This document shows positions 1-7,376 of a stretch of 34,707 nucleotides of DNA, piece by piece. This DNA is from Proteobacteria bacterium SPGG2 (GTDB lineage Bacteria > Pseudomonadota > Gammaproteobacteria > Acidiferrobacterales > SPGG2). A program made the translations under genes and the position numbers. Each line of letters opens with the position of its first letter. The first letter of the stretch is position 1. A model generated the notes under the pieces. It saw only the letters and a list, made by a program, of their open reading frames with translations, was not told where the DNA came from and searched no databases. The stretch spans positions 483-35,189 of the forward strand of contig LXTK01000241.1 of assembly GCA_001643475.1 (NCBI GenBank). Reading direction: 5' to 3'.

Positions 1-1
1 G

Positions 2-394
2 GGCGATACCTTCGGCGCCCTGGTGGCGGGTTTTGAATATACCTTTTATCAGGTCAAGAAAAGCGTCGTCGATGTCGGCGTGTTATTAGAGTATCTGTAC
101 GACGGGCGCGACGAGGATCCCGCCATAGCCCCGCCTACGCCATTTGACAATGATATATTCGTCGGCACGCGCATGGCGCTGAATGATGTCCAGGATACCT
201 CGATCCTCGCCGGCGCGACGATTGATATCGATGATCAATCGACCATATTTATTGCCGAAGCCGAACGGCGGCTAAGCGATCGTTGGAGGCTAGTCGTCAA
301 AGGCCGTTTCTTTATCAATGTCGAGGATGATCCGCTGCTGCGGAATTTTGAGAACGACAGCTACGTCGACATCAGCGTGCGTCGGCATTTTTGA
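2..394 (+). CDS. Outer-membrane beta-barrel protein, C-terminal part (5' end outside window)
   Basis: The frame is open from the first base, so the gene starts outside the window; the GTG at 23 is internal. The visible 130 residues alternate polar and hydrophobic residues in short strands broken by acidic turns (for example FEYTFYQV, DVGVLLEYLYDG, RLVVKGRFFINV). The last residue is Phe after RRH, the usual C-terminal signal of Gram-negative outer-membrane barrels. One turn is rich in Asp and Pro, consistent with an external loop. I infer a porin-like or uncharacterised barrel in the outer membrane. I do not recognise the exact family, and the signal peptide is not visible. Confidence 0.6.
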   Translation, partial: GDTFGALVAGFEYTFYQVKKSVVDVGVLLEYLYDGRDEDPAIAPPTPFDNDIFVGTRMALNDVQDTSILAGATIDIDDQSTIFIAEAERRLSDRWRLVVKGRFFINVEDDPLLRNFENDSYVDISVRRHF

Positions 395-415
395 GGGATG
401 CGCAGGAACGACCGG

Positions 416-495
416 TTCACGGATCACTGATAACGGTTAACGGAATCACTGATTACGCTTCACCGTTCACCAGTCACGGCCCACGCCTCACGGTG
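416..495. repeat. Degenerate tandem repeat, about 22-nt unit
   Basis: Three consecutive units begin at 416, 437 and 459 (TTCACGGATCACTGATAACG, then TTAACGGAATCACTGATTAC, then TTCACCGTTCACCAGTCACG), followed by a partial fourth unit at 481-495. The shared core is TMACSG..TCACTGATWACG. It starts 22 bases after the stop of the barrel gene. No protein is encoded by it. Confidence 0.5.
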
Positions 496-834
496 TATTG
501 AATCCTTAGTCCTTTTTGAGGCCGGATCTGTGCTCTTTATTGATGGGGAGGTGATCGATAAGCCACGTTCTGGCTGGCAACATAGCTACAGGTGTAATCA
601 AGCTGTAGATCTCTCCGTGGTTAACGCCGGCCTGCTGTTTACGAGTGTCCGCTATTGGCCGGTTGCTGTCCTTCAGTAGGTCATATATTCAGTTAACCGA
701 ACGGCTGCTTCTAGGCGAAAGCGGCCATAGGAATTTTGAAGCAAAACCACGCGCCTACGAATTTGCGAGTGGCTGCTTGGGGTCGTTTCCCTGTCCCGTG
801 AGTGTCCCACCGTGAAAAGAAAAGACCGTTTATT
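496..834. other. Intergenic region without a supported gene
   Basis: No credible coding frame was found on either strand. Read on the minus strand, two short similar segments occur (about 640-672 and 703-730), with a shared pattern near CGGCCAATAGCGGACACTCG. They look like a degraded intergenic repeat. The 78-codon minus frame at 673-909 runs through the tRNA gene and was not accepted. Confidence 0.5.
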
Positions 835-908
835 TGGCTGGGGGACGAGGATTCGAACCTCGGTTGGCGGAGTCAGAGTCCGCTGTCCTACCACTAGACG
901 ATCCCCCA
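835..908 (-). tRNA. tRNA-Gln (anticodon CUG)
   Basis: On the minus strand the sequence folds as a full cloverleaf. The acceptor strands are TGGGGGA and TCCCCCA (positions 908-902 and 845-839), with discriminator G and an encoded CCA (837-835). The anticodon stem is GCGGA/TCCGC around the loop CTCTGAC, giving anticodon CTG, which reads CAG. The T arm is CGAGG-TTCGAAT-CCTCG. A U1-A72 first pair is typical of bacterial glutamine tRNAs. The gene is 74 nt including CCA. It is single, not part of a visible tRNA cluster, and no T-rich terminator is obvious downstream. Confidence 0.95.
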
Positions 909-927
909 TTATTTAAATGCGAGTCGG

Positions 928-948
928 AAGTAGCAAGTATAAAAGTAT
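928..948. repeat. Heptamer-phased dispersed repeat, copy 1
   Basis: AAGTAGC-AAGTATA-AAAGTAT in 7-nt phase, about 20 bases upstream of the tRNA-Gln gene on the minus strand. It is related to the copies at 1113-1140, 2887-2903 and 32869-32891. Confidence 0.4.
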
Positions 949-1112
949 GCAGGGTTAAGGGGCCCTTTCTTCAGTGTAGTACTTGATCAGGCCCTGGACC
1001 ATCCGCGAAATCATGGTCCTTACAATCAGCTAATAGTTTGTAGAGATCAACACTCAACGGCAGCCACGTTTTCACACTTCAAGGCTTTCGAGTGCTTCCA
1101 TTCGGAGCCTTG

Positions 1113-1140
1113 CCACTCGCTACTTGTAACTTGCTACTAG
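1113..1140. repeat. Heptamer-phased dispersed repeat, copy 2 (abuts rpsI stop)
   Basis: The plus strand reads CTCGCTA-CTTGTAA-CTTGCTA-CT in 7-nt units. On the minus strand it begins at the TAG stop codon of rpsI itself (1139-1137), so the repeat lies directly at the 3' end of the ribosomal protein gene. Confidence 0.45.
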
Positions 1141-1535
1141 CGTTTTGAATACTGCGGCCGCTTGCGGGCTTTGTGGAGGCCGTACTTCTTGCGTTCTACT
1201 TCTCGCGCGTCGCGGGTAACGAAACCGGCGCTGCGTAAACGCGGACGCAGACCTTCATCATAGTCCATAAGGGCACGCGTGATGCCGTGACGAATGGCGC
1301 CCGCCTGCCCGCTCAGACCACCACCGCACACATTGGCAGTGACATCGAACTTTTCCTGCATGTCTACCGCCGCGAACGGTTGCCGAACGATCATGTGTGC
1401 TGTTTCGCGTCCGAAATATTCGTTCAGCGATCGATTGTTGACGGTAATAGTGCCCTTGCCCGGCTTGAGATAGATTCGCGCTGTTGCGGTCTTGCGCCGA
1501 CCGGTTCCATAGTTTACGTTTGTAACGGTTGCCAT
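1137..1535 (-). CDS. rpsI: 30S ribosomal protein S9 (uS9)
   Basis: The product is 132 residues, close to the usual bacterial S9 length of about 130. It carries the family signatures: GTGRRKTATARIYLKPG near residues 10-26, the GGGLSGQAGAIRHGITRAL block in the middle, and the basic C-terminal tail KKYGLHKARKRPQYSKR that reaches the ribosomal P site. The start is ATG at 1535. It lies 19 bases after the rplM stop, the conserved rplM-rpsI order, so both are probably made from one transcript. The TAG stop is embedded in a dispersed heptamer repeat. Identification is secure. Confidence 0.98.
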   Translation of the reverse strand: MATVTNVNYGTGRRKTATARIYLKPGKGTITVNNRSLNEYFGRETAHMIVRQPFAAVDMQEKFDVTANVCGGGLSGQAGAIRHGITRALMDYDEGLRPRLRSAGFVTRDAREVERKKYGLHKARKRPQYSKR

Positions 1536-1554
1536 GGTTATGGATTAGCTCGTC

Positions 1555-1983
1555 TCAGACTTCAAACGGTTTAGGGGCTTGCGCCTGGTGCTTGTGTTCC
1601 GGTCCGGCGTACACCTTGAGCTTCTTGAACATCGACCGGCCCAATGAATTCTTTGGCAGCATGCCTTTCACTGCAATTTCGATGATGCGTTCAGGGAATC
1701 TATGCTGCAGTTCCTTAAAGGAGATCGATTTCATACCGCCTTGGTAACCTGAATAGCGATGGTACATCTTGGCTTCTGCTTTCCTGCCGGTAACCTGCAC
1801 CCTATCTGCGTTGACCACGATCACGTAGTCACCGGTGTCAACGTGTGGTGTATATTCCGGCTTGTGCTTGCCACGCAGTCGACGAGCCACTTCGGTTGCC
1901 AAGCGACCGAGCACCTTGCCGGAAGCATCGACAACGCACCAATCCTGCTTAACGGTCGCCGCTTTTGCGGAGAAGGTCTTCAT
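1555..1983 (-). CDS. rplM: 50S ribosomal protein L13 (uL13)
   Basis: The product is 142 residues, the normal length of bacterial L13. It begins MKTFSAKAATVKQDWCVVDA, the standard L13 opening, and contains VLGRLATEVARRLRGKHKPEY and the VKGMLPKNSLGRSMFKKLKVY block. The frame is open for 11 more codons upstream, but the ATG at 1983 matches the family start and is chosen. L13 is an early-assembly protein of the large subunit. In E. coli it also represses its own operon by binding the mRNA leader; the long leader here (about 270 nt from the proposed promoter) leaves room for such control. Confidence 0.97.
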   Translation of the reverse strand: MKTFSAKAATVKQDWCVVDASGKVLGRLATEVARRLRGKHKPEYTPHVDTGDYVIVVNADRVQVTGRKAEAKMYHRYSGYQGGMKSISFKELQHRFPERIIEIAVKGMLPKNSLGRSMFKKLKVYAGPEHKHQAQAPKPFEV

Positions 1984-2092
1984 TCGAAAGGGCCTGAAAG
2001 ACGGCGGATAGTACAAAACCAGCGTCTAAGATACAAGCTTGCAAGGCCTGTGGTGATGGCGCTTAGGACAATACTGGGTCCGAATTTAGGCC

Positions 2093-2124
2093 AAAAAAAA
2101 AGGCGTGGCCTAAGAGCCACGCCC
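2093..2124 (-). terminator. Intrinsic terminator inside the rplM leader
   Basis: On the minus strand GGCGTGGC (2123-2116) pairs perfectly with GCCACGCC (2109-2102) around a 6-nt loop, followed directly by nine T residues (2101-2093). It points toward rplM and ends about 110 bases before its ATG. It could be an attenuator in the leader, or the end of a short independent transcript. Confidence 0.75.
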
Positions 2125-2260
2125 GAACCACCACTAGGAGGATGGAGGAGCCTTTCATGCCTCATGCTAAAAAGCACAAAGCCGTAAATCGTACTGCTAT
2201 CTATAAACAAGCAAGGATCGCGCCAGTTCTTGTGATCCGACTAACAATGTTAATATCATA

Positions 2261-2288
2261 ATTATCTAATATTTGGACGCGTTGTCAA
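2261..2288 (-). promoter_or_regulatory. Sigma-70-like promoter for the rplM-rpsI leader
   Basis: The minus strand shows a consensus -35 TTGACA (2288-2283), a 16-nt spacer and a -10 GATAAT (2266-2261) in an AT-rich tract. Transcription would start near 2254, giving a leader of about 270 nt that includes the terminator at 2093-2124. Confidence 0.65.
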
Positions 2289-2546
2289 GGCGGCCCAGAC
2301 AAGGTTTTCTGACGAACGGTTGATTCATAGTAAGTATATGAAACTTAATAATTTTATCTCGCGGTTGGCCGAGGATGAAAGCTACATCTGGGGTTGGTGT
2401 AGGCCGCAATCACGCCCGGTTGCACCCAAGGCGTCCATTTCGAGGCGCTGTTCGCCCGCTTGTCATGTCACGACCCAGCGTATTTGAGCGCCGTCACGCG
2501 TCAACCCCGTGCCATAGAGTGGCAAGCCCGTGACATTTGACGGCAC
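2289..2546. other. Gap between the rplM promoter and the ferredoxin gene
   Basis: No coding frame on either strand has protein-like composition. I looked on the minus strand for a continuation of the ferredoxin operon and found only short frames interrupted by stops. Together with the leader, the gene-free stretch runs from 1984 to 2546. Confidence 0.5.
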
Positions 2547-2867
2547 CTATATGCGCAACCGCTCAACGATGCGTCCGTGCAGCAAGTGCTCTTGAATGAT
2601 TTCGTCGATGTCGTCCTGATCTACATATGTATACCAGATCCCTTCGGGGTAGACGACGATGGTCGGGCCCTCCTCGCATCGGTCCAAGCAGCCGGACATG
2701 TTGACCCGTATTTCGCCCTTGCCGGCAAGCCCCAGCGACTTGATCTTGGCCTTGGCATAGTCGCGCATTTGCTGGGAACCGCTTTTGGCACAACATACGC
2801 TGCCGTCCTCACGATTATTGACGCAGAAAAACACATGACGACGATAATAGGGGGCGAATTCCGACAC
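2547..2867 (-). CDS. Thioredoxin-like [2Fe-2S] ferredoxin
   Basis: The product is a small protein of about 106 residues resembling the thioredoxin-fold 2Fe-2S ferredoxins (Shethna-type, related to the NuoE/HoxE C-terminal domain). Cluster cysteines are visible in RRHVFFC, in GSVCCAKSG about ten residues later, and in NMSGCLDRCEEGP, followed by the typical VVYPEGIWYTYVDQDDIDEII tail. The start is uncertain: GTG at 2867 gives MSEFAPYYRRHVFFC, a family-like N-terminus, while a TTG at 2879 would add four residues. No clear ribosome-binding site decides between them. It is divergent from the glcF-like gene. The electron partner is unknown. Confidence 0.85.
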   Translation of the reverse strand: MSEFAPYYRRHVFFCVNNREDGSVCCAKSGSQQMRDYAKAKIKSLGLAGKGEIRVNMSGCLDRCEEGPTIVVYPEGIWYTYVDQDDIDEIIQEHLLHGRIVERLRI

Positions 2868-2886
2868 AGTTGCAATCAATCAGAGT

Positions 2887-2903
2887 CAAGTAGCAAGATA
2901 CAG
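2887..2903. repeat. Heptamer-phased dispersed repeat, copy 3
   Basis: C-AAGTAGC-AAGATAC-AG, in the divergent gap between the ferredoxin and glcF-like genes. Confidence 0.35.
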
Positions 2904-2958
2904 GGATGATAGTGCATCGAGCCAATGGGCGCATCTCACCCTTAGCTAGTTCAACGAT

Positions 2959-4230
2959 TTGACCGTAACCGACCTCGAATCTGCTATCAGGGATGAGGCC
3001 GCGCGTTGTGTGTCCTGCGGCCTTTGTTTGCCTCATTGCCCGACTTATCGGCAAACGCGAACCGAAAACGAGTCGCCGCGCGGCCGTATTGCGCTGATGC
3101 ATGCCATGGCCAGTGGCAATTTACCACTGACGGCACGTCTCGAGTCCCACCTCGCTTTATGCCTCGCTTGTCGAAACTGTGAAGCTGTCTGCCCCGCCAT
3201 GGTCAATTATGGTCAGCTCATCGATCACGGTCGCGCGCTAATCGAAGCACGACGGGCGCGCCCTCTTGCACAACGCCTCATACGCAAGATAGCCATGGAC
3301 ACATTGATCGCGCGCCCACGGCATCTTCGTGCCATCGCCCACGTACTGCGACTCTATCAGCGTAGCGGCCTGCAGTGGTCCCTACGCAAGATGCGGTTGC
3401 TGGCGCTTCTGGGGTTGTCACAATGGGATGCCAAACTGCCGCTGCTCCCAGCACAGACTAAATGGCGGCCCGTTTATCCGGGACGAGCACCCAAACGCGG
3501 TGATGTCGGCCTATTCATCGGTTGTGTTACCAGCATCGCTGACGGACAAACGCTGATGGCGGCGACGCGTGTGCTGAACGCACTTGGCTACGATGTACAT
3601 ATACCACCACACCAGGCGTGCTGCGGTGCGCTACACCAGCACGCCGGTGAATTAACCAAGGCAGCGGCGTTGATGCAGCAAAACGTTGCCGCGTTTGATA
3701 CCGACCGACTCGACGCCATCATCAGCATCGCCAGCGGTTGCGGCGCCATGCTCTCAGAATACAACGATTGCCTACAAGACGATCCACGTGCGCAGATATT
3801 CGCCTCAAAGACCCAAGACATTAGCCATTTCCTTGGCGACTGCGAATGGCCTAAGGAAGTATCACTGGCTCCGCTAGCGGCGCGTATCGCCGTACACGAT
3901 CCCTGCACACTGAAGAACGTCCTGCGCCACGAGGATAAACCCTATCGTCTGCTGGAAAAAATCCCCGCCGTGCAGCTATGCCCGTTACCGGAAAATGACC
4001 TTTGCTGTGGGGCGGCCGGTACTTACTTTCTGACACAGACTGAGATGGCCGAAGCATTACGCAACAGCAAACTGGAAGCGCTCAAACAAATAGTGCCTGA
4101 AGTTCTTGTCACATCTAATATAGGTTGCGCCCTGCATCTGGTGGATGGTATACGCGGCATGGACATGAATGTCGAAGTCACTCATCCAGTCGTTCTCATT
4201 GAACGCCAGCTGCGAATCAACATTACGTAG
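2959..4230 (+). CDS. glcF: Glycolate oxidase iron-sulfur subunit GlcF-like Fe-S protein
   Basis: The product is 423 residues (E. coli GlcF is about 407). Two 4Fe-4S motifs lie near the N-terminus: CVSCGLCLPHCPTY at residues 17-30 and CLACRNCEAVCPA at about 70-82. Two CCG-type cysteine-rich domains follow (HQACCGALHQHAG and NDLCCGAAGTYF), as in GlcF/LutA-type subunits that pass electrons from a flavin dehydrogenase to quinone. The best start is TTG at 2959, because no ATG or GTG lies before the first cluster motif. The flavin partners GlcD and GlcE are not adjacent, so the electron donor cannot be read from context; another 2-hydroxyacid dehydrogenase is possible. Confidence 0.85.
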   Translation: MTVTDLESAIRDEAARCVSCGLCLPHCPTYRQTRTENESPRGRIALMHAMASGNLPLTARLESHLALCLACRNCEAVCPAMVNYGQLIDHGRALIEARRARPLAQRLIRKIAMDTLIARPRHLRAIAHVLRLYQRSGLQWSLRKMRLLALLGLSQWDAKLPLLPAQTKWRPVYPGRAPKRGDVGLFIGCVTSIADGQTLMAATRVLNALGYDVHIPPHQACCGALHQHAGELTKAAALMQQNVAAFDTDRLDAIISIASGCGAMLSEYNDCLQDDPRAQIFASKTQDISHFLGDCEWPKEVSLAPLAARIAVHDPCTLKNVLRHEDKPYRLLEKIPAVQLCPLPENDLCCGAAGTYFLTQTEMAEALRNSKLEALKQIVPEVLVTSNIGCALHLVDGIRGMDMNVEVTHPVVLIERQLRINIT

Positions 4231-4311
4231 CCGAGCTCGACACACACAAATCGGTCGATCTTTACCCCTCTCACTAGCAACTGACCATGGGACTGTTGTA
4301 TCTTGTCTAGT

Positions 4312-4956
4312 ATGAATACAAAACCTTTTTCTCGTCTCGACCGGATCATTGATCAATGTGACGATGGCCTTCGCACGCTATTTGCGCCGGCACCAAGCGC
4401 TGAACGTGCTAATCCAGCGGCGGGTGTCGTCGAGACCAACTTAGTAGACGCGGAGCGAGAACTTTCTGCACGTTTGATGCGGGTCAATCATGCCGGTGAA
4501 GTGTGTGCGCAGGCGTTATACCGTGGGCAGGCGGCAAGCGCCCAAACCCCTGGGGTGCGTAAGAAGCTAGCGCAATCGGCGGCGGAAGAGAACGATCACC
4601 TCGCATGGACCGAGGCACGAATTAACGAGCTCGGTAGTCACACTAGTTACCTAAATCCGATCTGGTACGCAGGATCATTCATGATCGGGGCGCTGGCTGG
4701 TCTCGTCGGCGACAAATGGAGCCTCGGATTTGTCGCCGAAACTGAGCGCCAGGTTGTTGTTCACCTAAAAGAACACCTAGCTCGGCTCCCCACTCAGGAT
4801 CAAGCAAGTCGCGCGGTTCTGGAACAGATGTGTAAGGATGAAGGTCATCACGCCACGGTAGCGATCGAGGCCGGCGCCGCGCCCCTACCGACCGCCGCCC
4901 GTCGTCTCATGCGATTTAGTGCGAAAATAATGACACGAACTGCGTATTGGATATAA
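4312..4956 (+). CDS. coq7: 2-nonaprenyl-3-methyl-6-methoxy-1,4-benzoquinol hydroxylase (Coq7/CLK-1 type)
   Basis: The product is 214 residues from ATG 4312; a TTG nine bases upstream is less likely. This di-iron monooxygenase performs the last hydroxylation of ubiquinone synthesis at the inner membrane. Carboxylate and histidine ligands of the ferritin-like bundle are visible: RVNHAGEVCAQALY (Glu63), EENDHLAW (Glu93, His96), AETERQVVVHL and CKDEGHHA. A hydrophobic helix pair (WYAGSFMIGALAGLVGDKWS) fits its membrane surface association. Coq7 is the alternative to UbiF in many gammaproteobacteria. The gene follows the glcF-like gene by about 80 bases on the same strand. Confidence 0.95.
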   Translation: MNTKPFSRLDRIIDQCDDGLRTLFAPAPSAERANPAAGVVETNLVDAERELSARLMRVNHAGEVCAQALYRGQAASAQTPGVRKKLAQSAAEENDHLAWTEARINELGSHTSYLNPIWYAGSFMIGALAGLVGDKWSLGFVAETERQVVVHLKEHLARLPTQDQASRAVLEQMCKDEGHHATVAIEAGAAPLPTAARRLMRFSAKIMTRTAYWI

Positions 4957-4963
4957 CAAAAGT

Positions 4964-5027
4964 AGTGGCTGGCGAGGAAAACATTGAAGAATTTTCGGCC
5001 AAACCGAATCGCTCGCTAACAGCCACT
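4964..5027. repeat. Nested inverted repeat downstream of coq7
   Basis: AGTGGCTG (4964-4971) pairs with CAGCCACT (5020-5027), and GCGAG (4972-4976) with CTCGC (5012-5016) after a 3-nt bulge. A smaller hairpin TTCGG/CCGAA lies inside. The right arm reads into the heptamer-repeat motif (CACTCGCTACT). No T-run follows, so it is not a classical terminator. Confidence 0.4.
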
Positions 5028-5198
5028 CGCTACTGATTTCAATTGCCATGCAGGCTACAGACTCCGACGACAACAAAAACTAGGCATTACTGTTTCGCGA
5101 GTGCGTCGTTGGGGATGGCCGGCGTATCTTCGGATTCACTTCTCATAAGCCCGCGCATTATAGACCAGCACTATCCAGCACGTTTCCGCTTGCTCGAA

Positions 5199-6467
5199 CT
5201 ACGCCATATCCGAGGGCCTTCGTACCGGGCTTCGGCCAGCAGACACAAGATACCAGATCAACCCTGCCACCTGCAGTGCCAACATCATCGCCAATGCGGC
5301 TTGATAAGCCGGGGGCGGGTAACCACCGGTTGACGTCGTCGGCCAGAGGTTTATGAGCACACCGATTCCCCACTGACAGGCGAATGCGGTCGTAAATACC
5401 AGTAAGTTGAGTCCAGTAATAACACGCCCCACAAGTGGGGCGGGAAAACTCTGCGAAAGCACTGCGTACGGAATAATGCTGGTAGTGCCAAAGAAACCGA
5501 ACAACATCCAGAGAGGTAACGCCATGTTACGCCACCCGAGCATAAGCATCGCCTGCATCAACAAGGAAACCACCATACCGATGCCGGCAACCGTCATGGG
5601 CTGGATACCTCGTCGACTCAACCGTTCGGCCACCGCACCCATAAGGACAAAACCCGCGATCATCGCCATCGCAATAAATGCCAAATAATCGGCGGCCGCT
5701 CCGCGCTCGAGACCCGCCACGTCACGCAACCATGGACCTACCCATAGCCCCAGAATCGATAGGAAAGCAGCCTGCGCCATCACCGTCCATGGCGCAATGC
5801 GCCAAAAAACCGGACTTGTGAATACTTGCCCAATGCCGCGTACCTGTTCGCTAAAGCTCGTGACCGGCACGTCACGCTTGCGTTCGGGAACAATTAAAAA
5901 AATGAGACCAGCAACAACCAAGGTACAAATGCCCAGCCCTATGAACACACCGCGCCAGGTGGTCACTTGTAGTGCGGCCTCTACCGGTGTGGTGGCAGCC
6001 AACGCACCTAGCCCGCCGGCTGCCATTTGTAACCCATTGACGAGTGGCAAACGCCTACTAGGAAACCATAAGACAAAGGCCTTGAACGCCGCCATCAGGC
6101 AGGCCGATACCCCGACGCCGACGAGTGCACGACCAACCATCAAACCGGCCGTCGAGTGCGCGTTGGCAAATACAAATGCCCCTGTCGCTGCAAACAGTAG
6201 TAGTACCGCCTCGGTTCTACGTGGTCCAAAACGGTCTAGCAGGACGCCGAGCGGTAACTGGAAAAATGCAAATGTTAGAAAGTAGGCGCTTGTCAGAAGA
6301 CCAAGATCAGCGGCATTGAGATCGACATCAGCCGCGAGATTCGGCGCAATGACCGCATTGATAGTCCGATATAAATAGGAAAGAAAGTAACCAAGCGCAA
6401 ACGGGACAAATACGCGCACCAAGGTTGCTAATGAAGGGTATGGCTTTGTGGGTGAGTTCGATTCCAT
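5199..6467 (-). CDS. MFS transporter
   Basis: The product is about 422 residues with roughly twelve hydrophobic segments, the standard major facilitator topology. The loop between helices 2 and 3 reads GVLLDRFGPRRTEAVLLL, the classic MFS G-x-x-x-D-R-x-G-x-R/K motif. The N-terminal half contains SYLYRTINAVIAPNLAADV, similar to sugar-phosphate/anion:cation symporter-type members. Substrate cannot be assigned. ATG at 6467 (MESNSPTKPYPS) is preferred; another in-frame ATG at 6494 would add nine residues. It is convergent with coq7 and has no evident operon partner. Confidence 0.85.
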   Translation of the reverse strand: MESNSPTKPYPSLATLVRVFVPFALGYFLSYLYRTINAVIAPNLAADVDLNAADLGLLTSAYFLTFAFFQLPLGVLLDRFGPRRTEAVLLLFAATGAFVFANAHSTAGLMVGRALVGVGVSACLMAAFKAFVLWFPSRRLPLVNGLQMAAGGLGALAATTPVEAALQVTTWRGVFIGLGICTLVVAGLIFLIVPERKRDVPVTSFSEQVRGIGQVFTSPVFWRIAPWTVMAQAAFLSILGLWVGPWLRDVAGLERGAAADYLAFIAMAMIAGFVLMGAVAERLSRRGIQPMTVAGIGMVVSLLMQAMLMLGWRNMALPLWMLFGFFGTTSIIPYAVLSQSFPAPLVGRVITGLNLLVFTTAFACQWGIGVLINLWPTTSTGGYPPPAYQAALAMMLALQVAGLIWYLVSAGRSPVRRPSDMA

Positions 6468-6623
6468 GGCCCGCCATACTAAGCAACCACGCATCGCCGT
6501 ACCAGCGCGGTCTTGCTTGCCGTATTACGTTAGGCACCGCGCATTCTAATCGCGGCAGAGAAAGTTGTGAGTGTTACTGGAGAAGCCCGTCGGGCAAACC
6601 CGAACGTCCTATCTCTTAGCCGG

Positions 6624-7004
6624 TCAATAGAGCAGGTAAAGACTCGCAGAAATTACCAACATACCAAGGGTCGCTCCCATGACAACCACTGCACTGAGGA
6701 ATGGCGTGTTGGAATTGACCTGTTCCGCCGGTTGTGTGACGCCAAATTCGGTCGGAGCAAGAGTTCCCTCGGCATCTGCTTGCAAAACATGGCGACACAG
6801 TTGACGCACCCAGTAGGGAACGATGGAACGAAACATATAGGGAACAAAGAACTTCTCAATTGAGCGCTCGGAAGCGTCGCATCCATGCCAGTGGCGATAG
6901 GCCATGCGAAACAAATTGAACTCCGTGACCTGCAGCAGGGCGGCTGTGTCTAGCACATTGCGAACGTCCAGCGGGATCGATTTCTCACACTCGACAAAAA
7001 ACAT
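6624..7004 (-). CDS. Unknown protein with a C-terminal membrane anchor
   Basis: The product is 126 residues of unrecognised family. The N-terminal ~95 residues look soluble, rich in aromatic and basic residues (NLFRMAYRHWHG, PYMFRSIVPYWVRQL). The end, about residues 103-126, is one hydrophobic segment (FLSAVVVMGATLGMLVISASLYLLY), so it is probably a tail-anchored inner-membrane protein. The ATG at 7004 has a good ribosome-binding site (AAGGGAG, 7 nt upstream). The upstream frame at 6985-7299 overlaps it by 20 bases, and its last residues (SDHVF) would join smoothly to FVECEKSIPL here if the T6 run at about 6999-7004 were of different length. This ORF may therefore be the 3' part of a longer, broken gene. 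Confidence 0.6.
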   Translation of the reverse strand: MFFVECEKSIPLDVRNVLDTAALLQVTEFNLFRMAYRHWHGCDASERSIEKFFVPYMFRSIVPYWVRQLCRHVLQADAEGTLAPTEFGVTQPAEQVNSNTPFLSAVVVMGATLGMLVISASLYLLY

Positions 7005-7299
7005 GATCAGACTCCCTTCCGAGAAGGATGAACTCGTTGCGGTCTTTTAGTGCGAAGACGGCGTGGGGATCATCGGGCCGCCGTGGTGCAAGCTGGCCTT
7101 GCAGACCCATGATGCTCAATAGCAGCAAAAACCGAGCCACCTCCGCACCAACCACCTGTTCAGTGAGCACGAGCGGCGCCCATGGCCTCCGCGTATCGGT
7201 GACGGCAGAAAAGCTGAAACAATTCCAAGGGTTATAGACCCAAACGCCTAGGTGGCCGGCTATCTTGGCCCCACACCTGCCGCTTGGGCCCGGACTTAG
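6985..7299 (-). CDS. Candidate upstream frame, possibly the broken 5' part of the 6624-7004 gene
   Basis: The minus frame is open for 104 codons after a TAA at 7300-7302. The translation looks like real protein (LGVWVYNPWNCFSFS, RRPWAPLVLTEQVVGAEVARF, PDDPHAVFALKDRNEFILLG). However, no ATG, GTG or TTG lies in frame before the GTG at 7170, which would leave 61 residues. A different minus frame opens with ATG at 7339 and runs to 7232. Either the true start is lost or a frameshift separates start and body. It ends 20 bases inside the next gene, at a run of six T. I do not recognise the family. It could be a short coupled gene from GTG 7170, or a pseudogene segment. Confidence 0.35.
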   Translation of the reverse strand, partial: LSPGPSGRCGAKIAGHLGVWVYNPWNCFSFSAVTDTRRPWAPLVLTEQVVGAEVARFLLLLSIMGLQGQLAPRRPDDPHAVFALKDRNEFILLGRESDHVFCRV

Positions 7300-7376
7300 T
7301 TAGTCGGGTCCGGCTTCGCCATGCCGCCGCCGGCGTCATTCCAGTGACACCAGACGGCAACTCATGGCTATCAAGC

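Noticed and set aside
673..909. 78-codon minus-strand frame
   Set aside because: It reads through the tRNA-Gln gene and low-quality intergenic sequence.
5087..5158. 23-codon minus-strand mini-ORF after a TATAAT-like box (5157-5162)
   Set aside because: No -35 element, no ribosome-binding site and no recognisable product.
7290..7313. Inverted repeat CCGGAC/GTCCGG as the pckA terminator
   Set aside because: Only six pairs, a 12-nt loop and no T-run.
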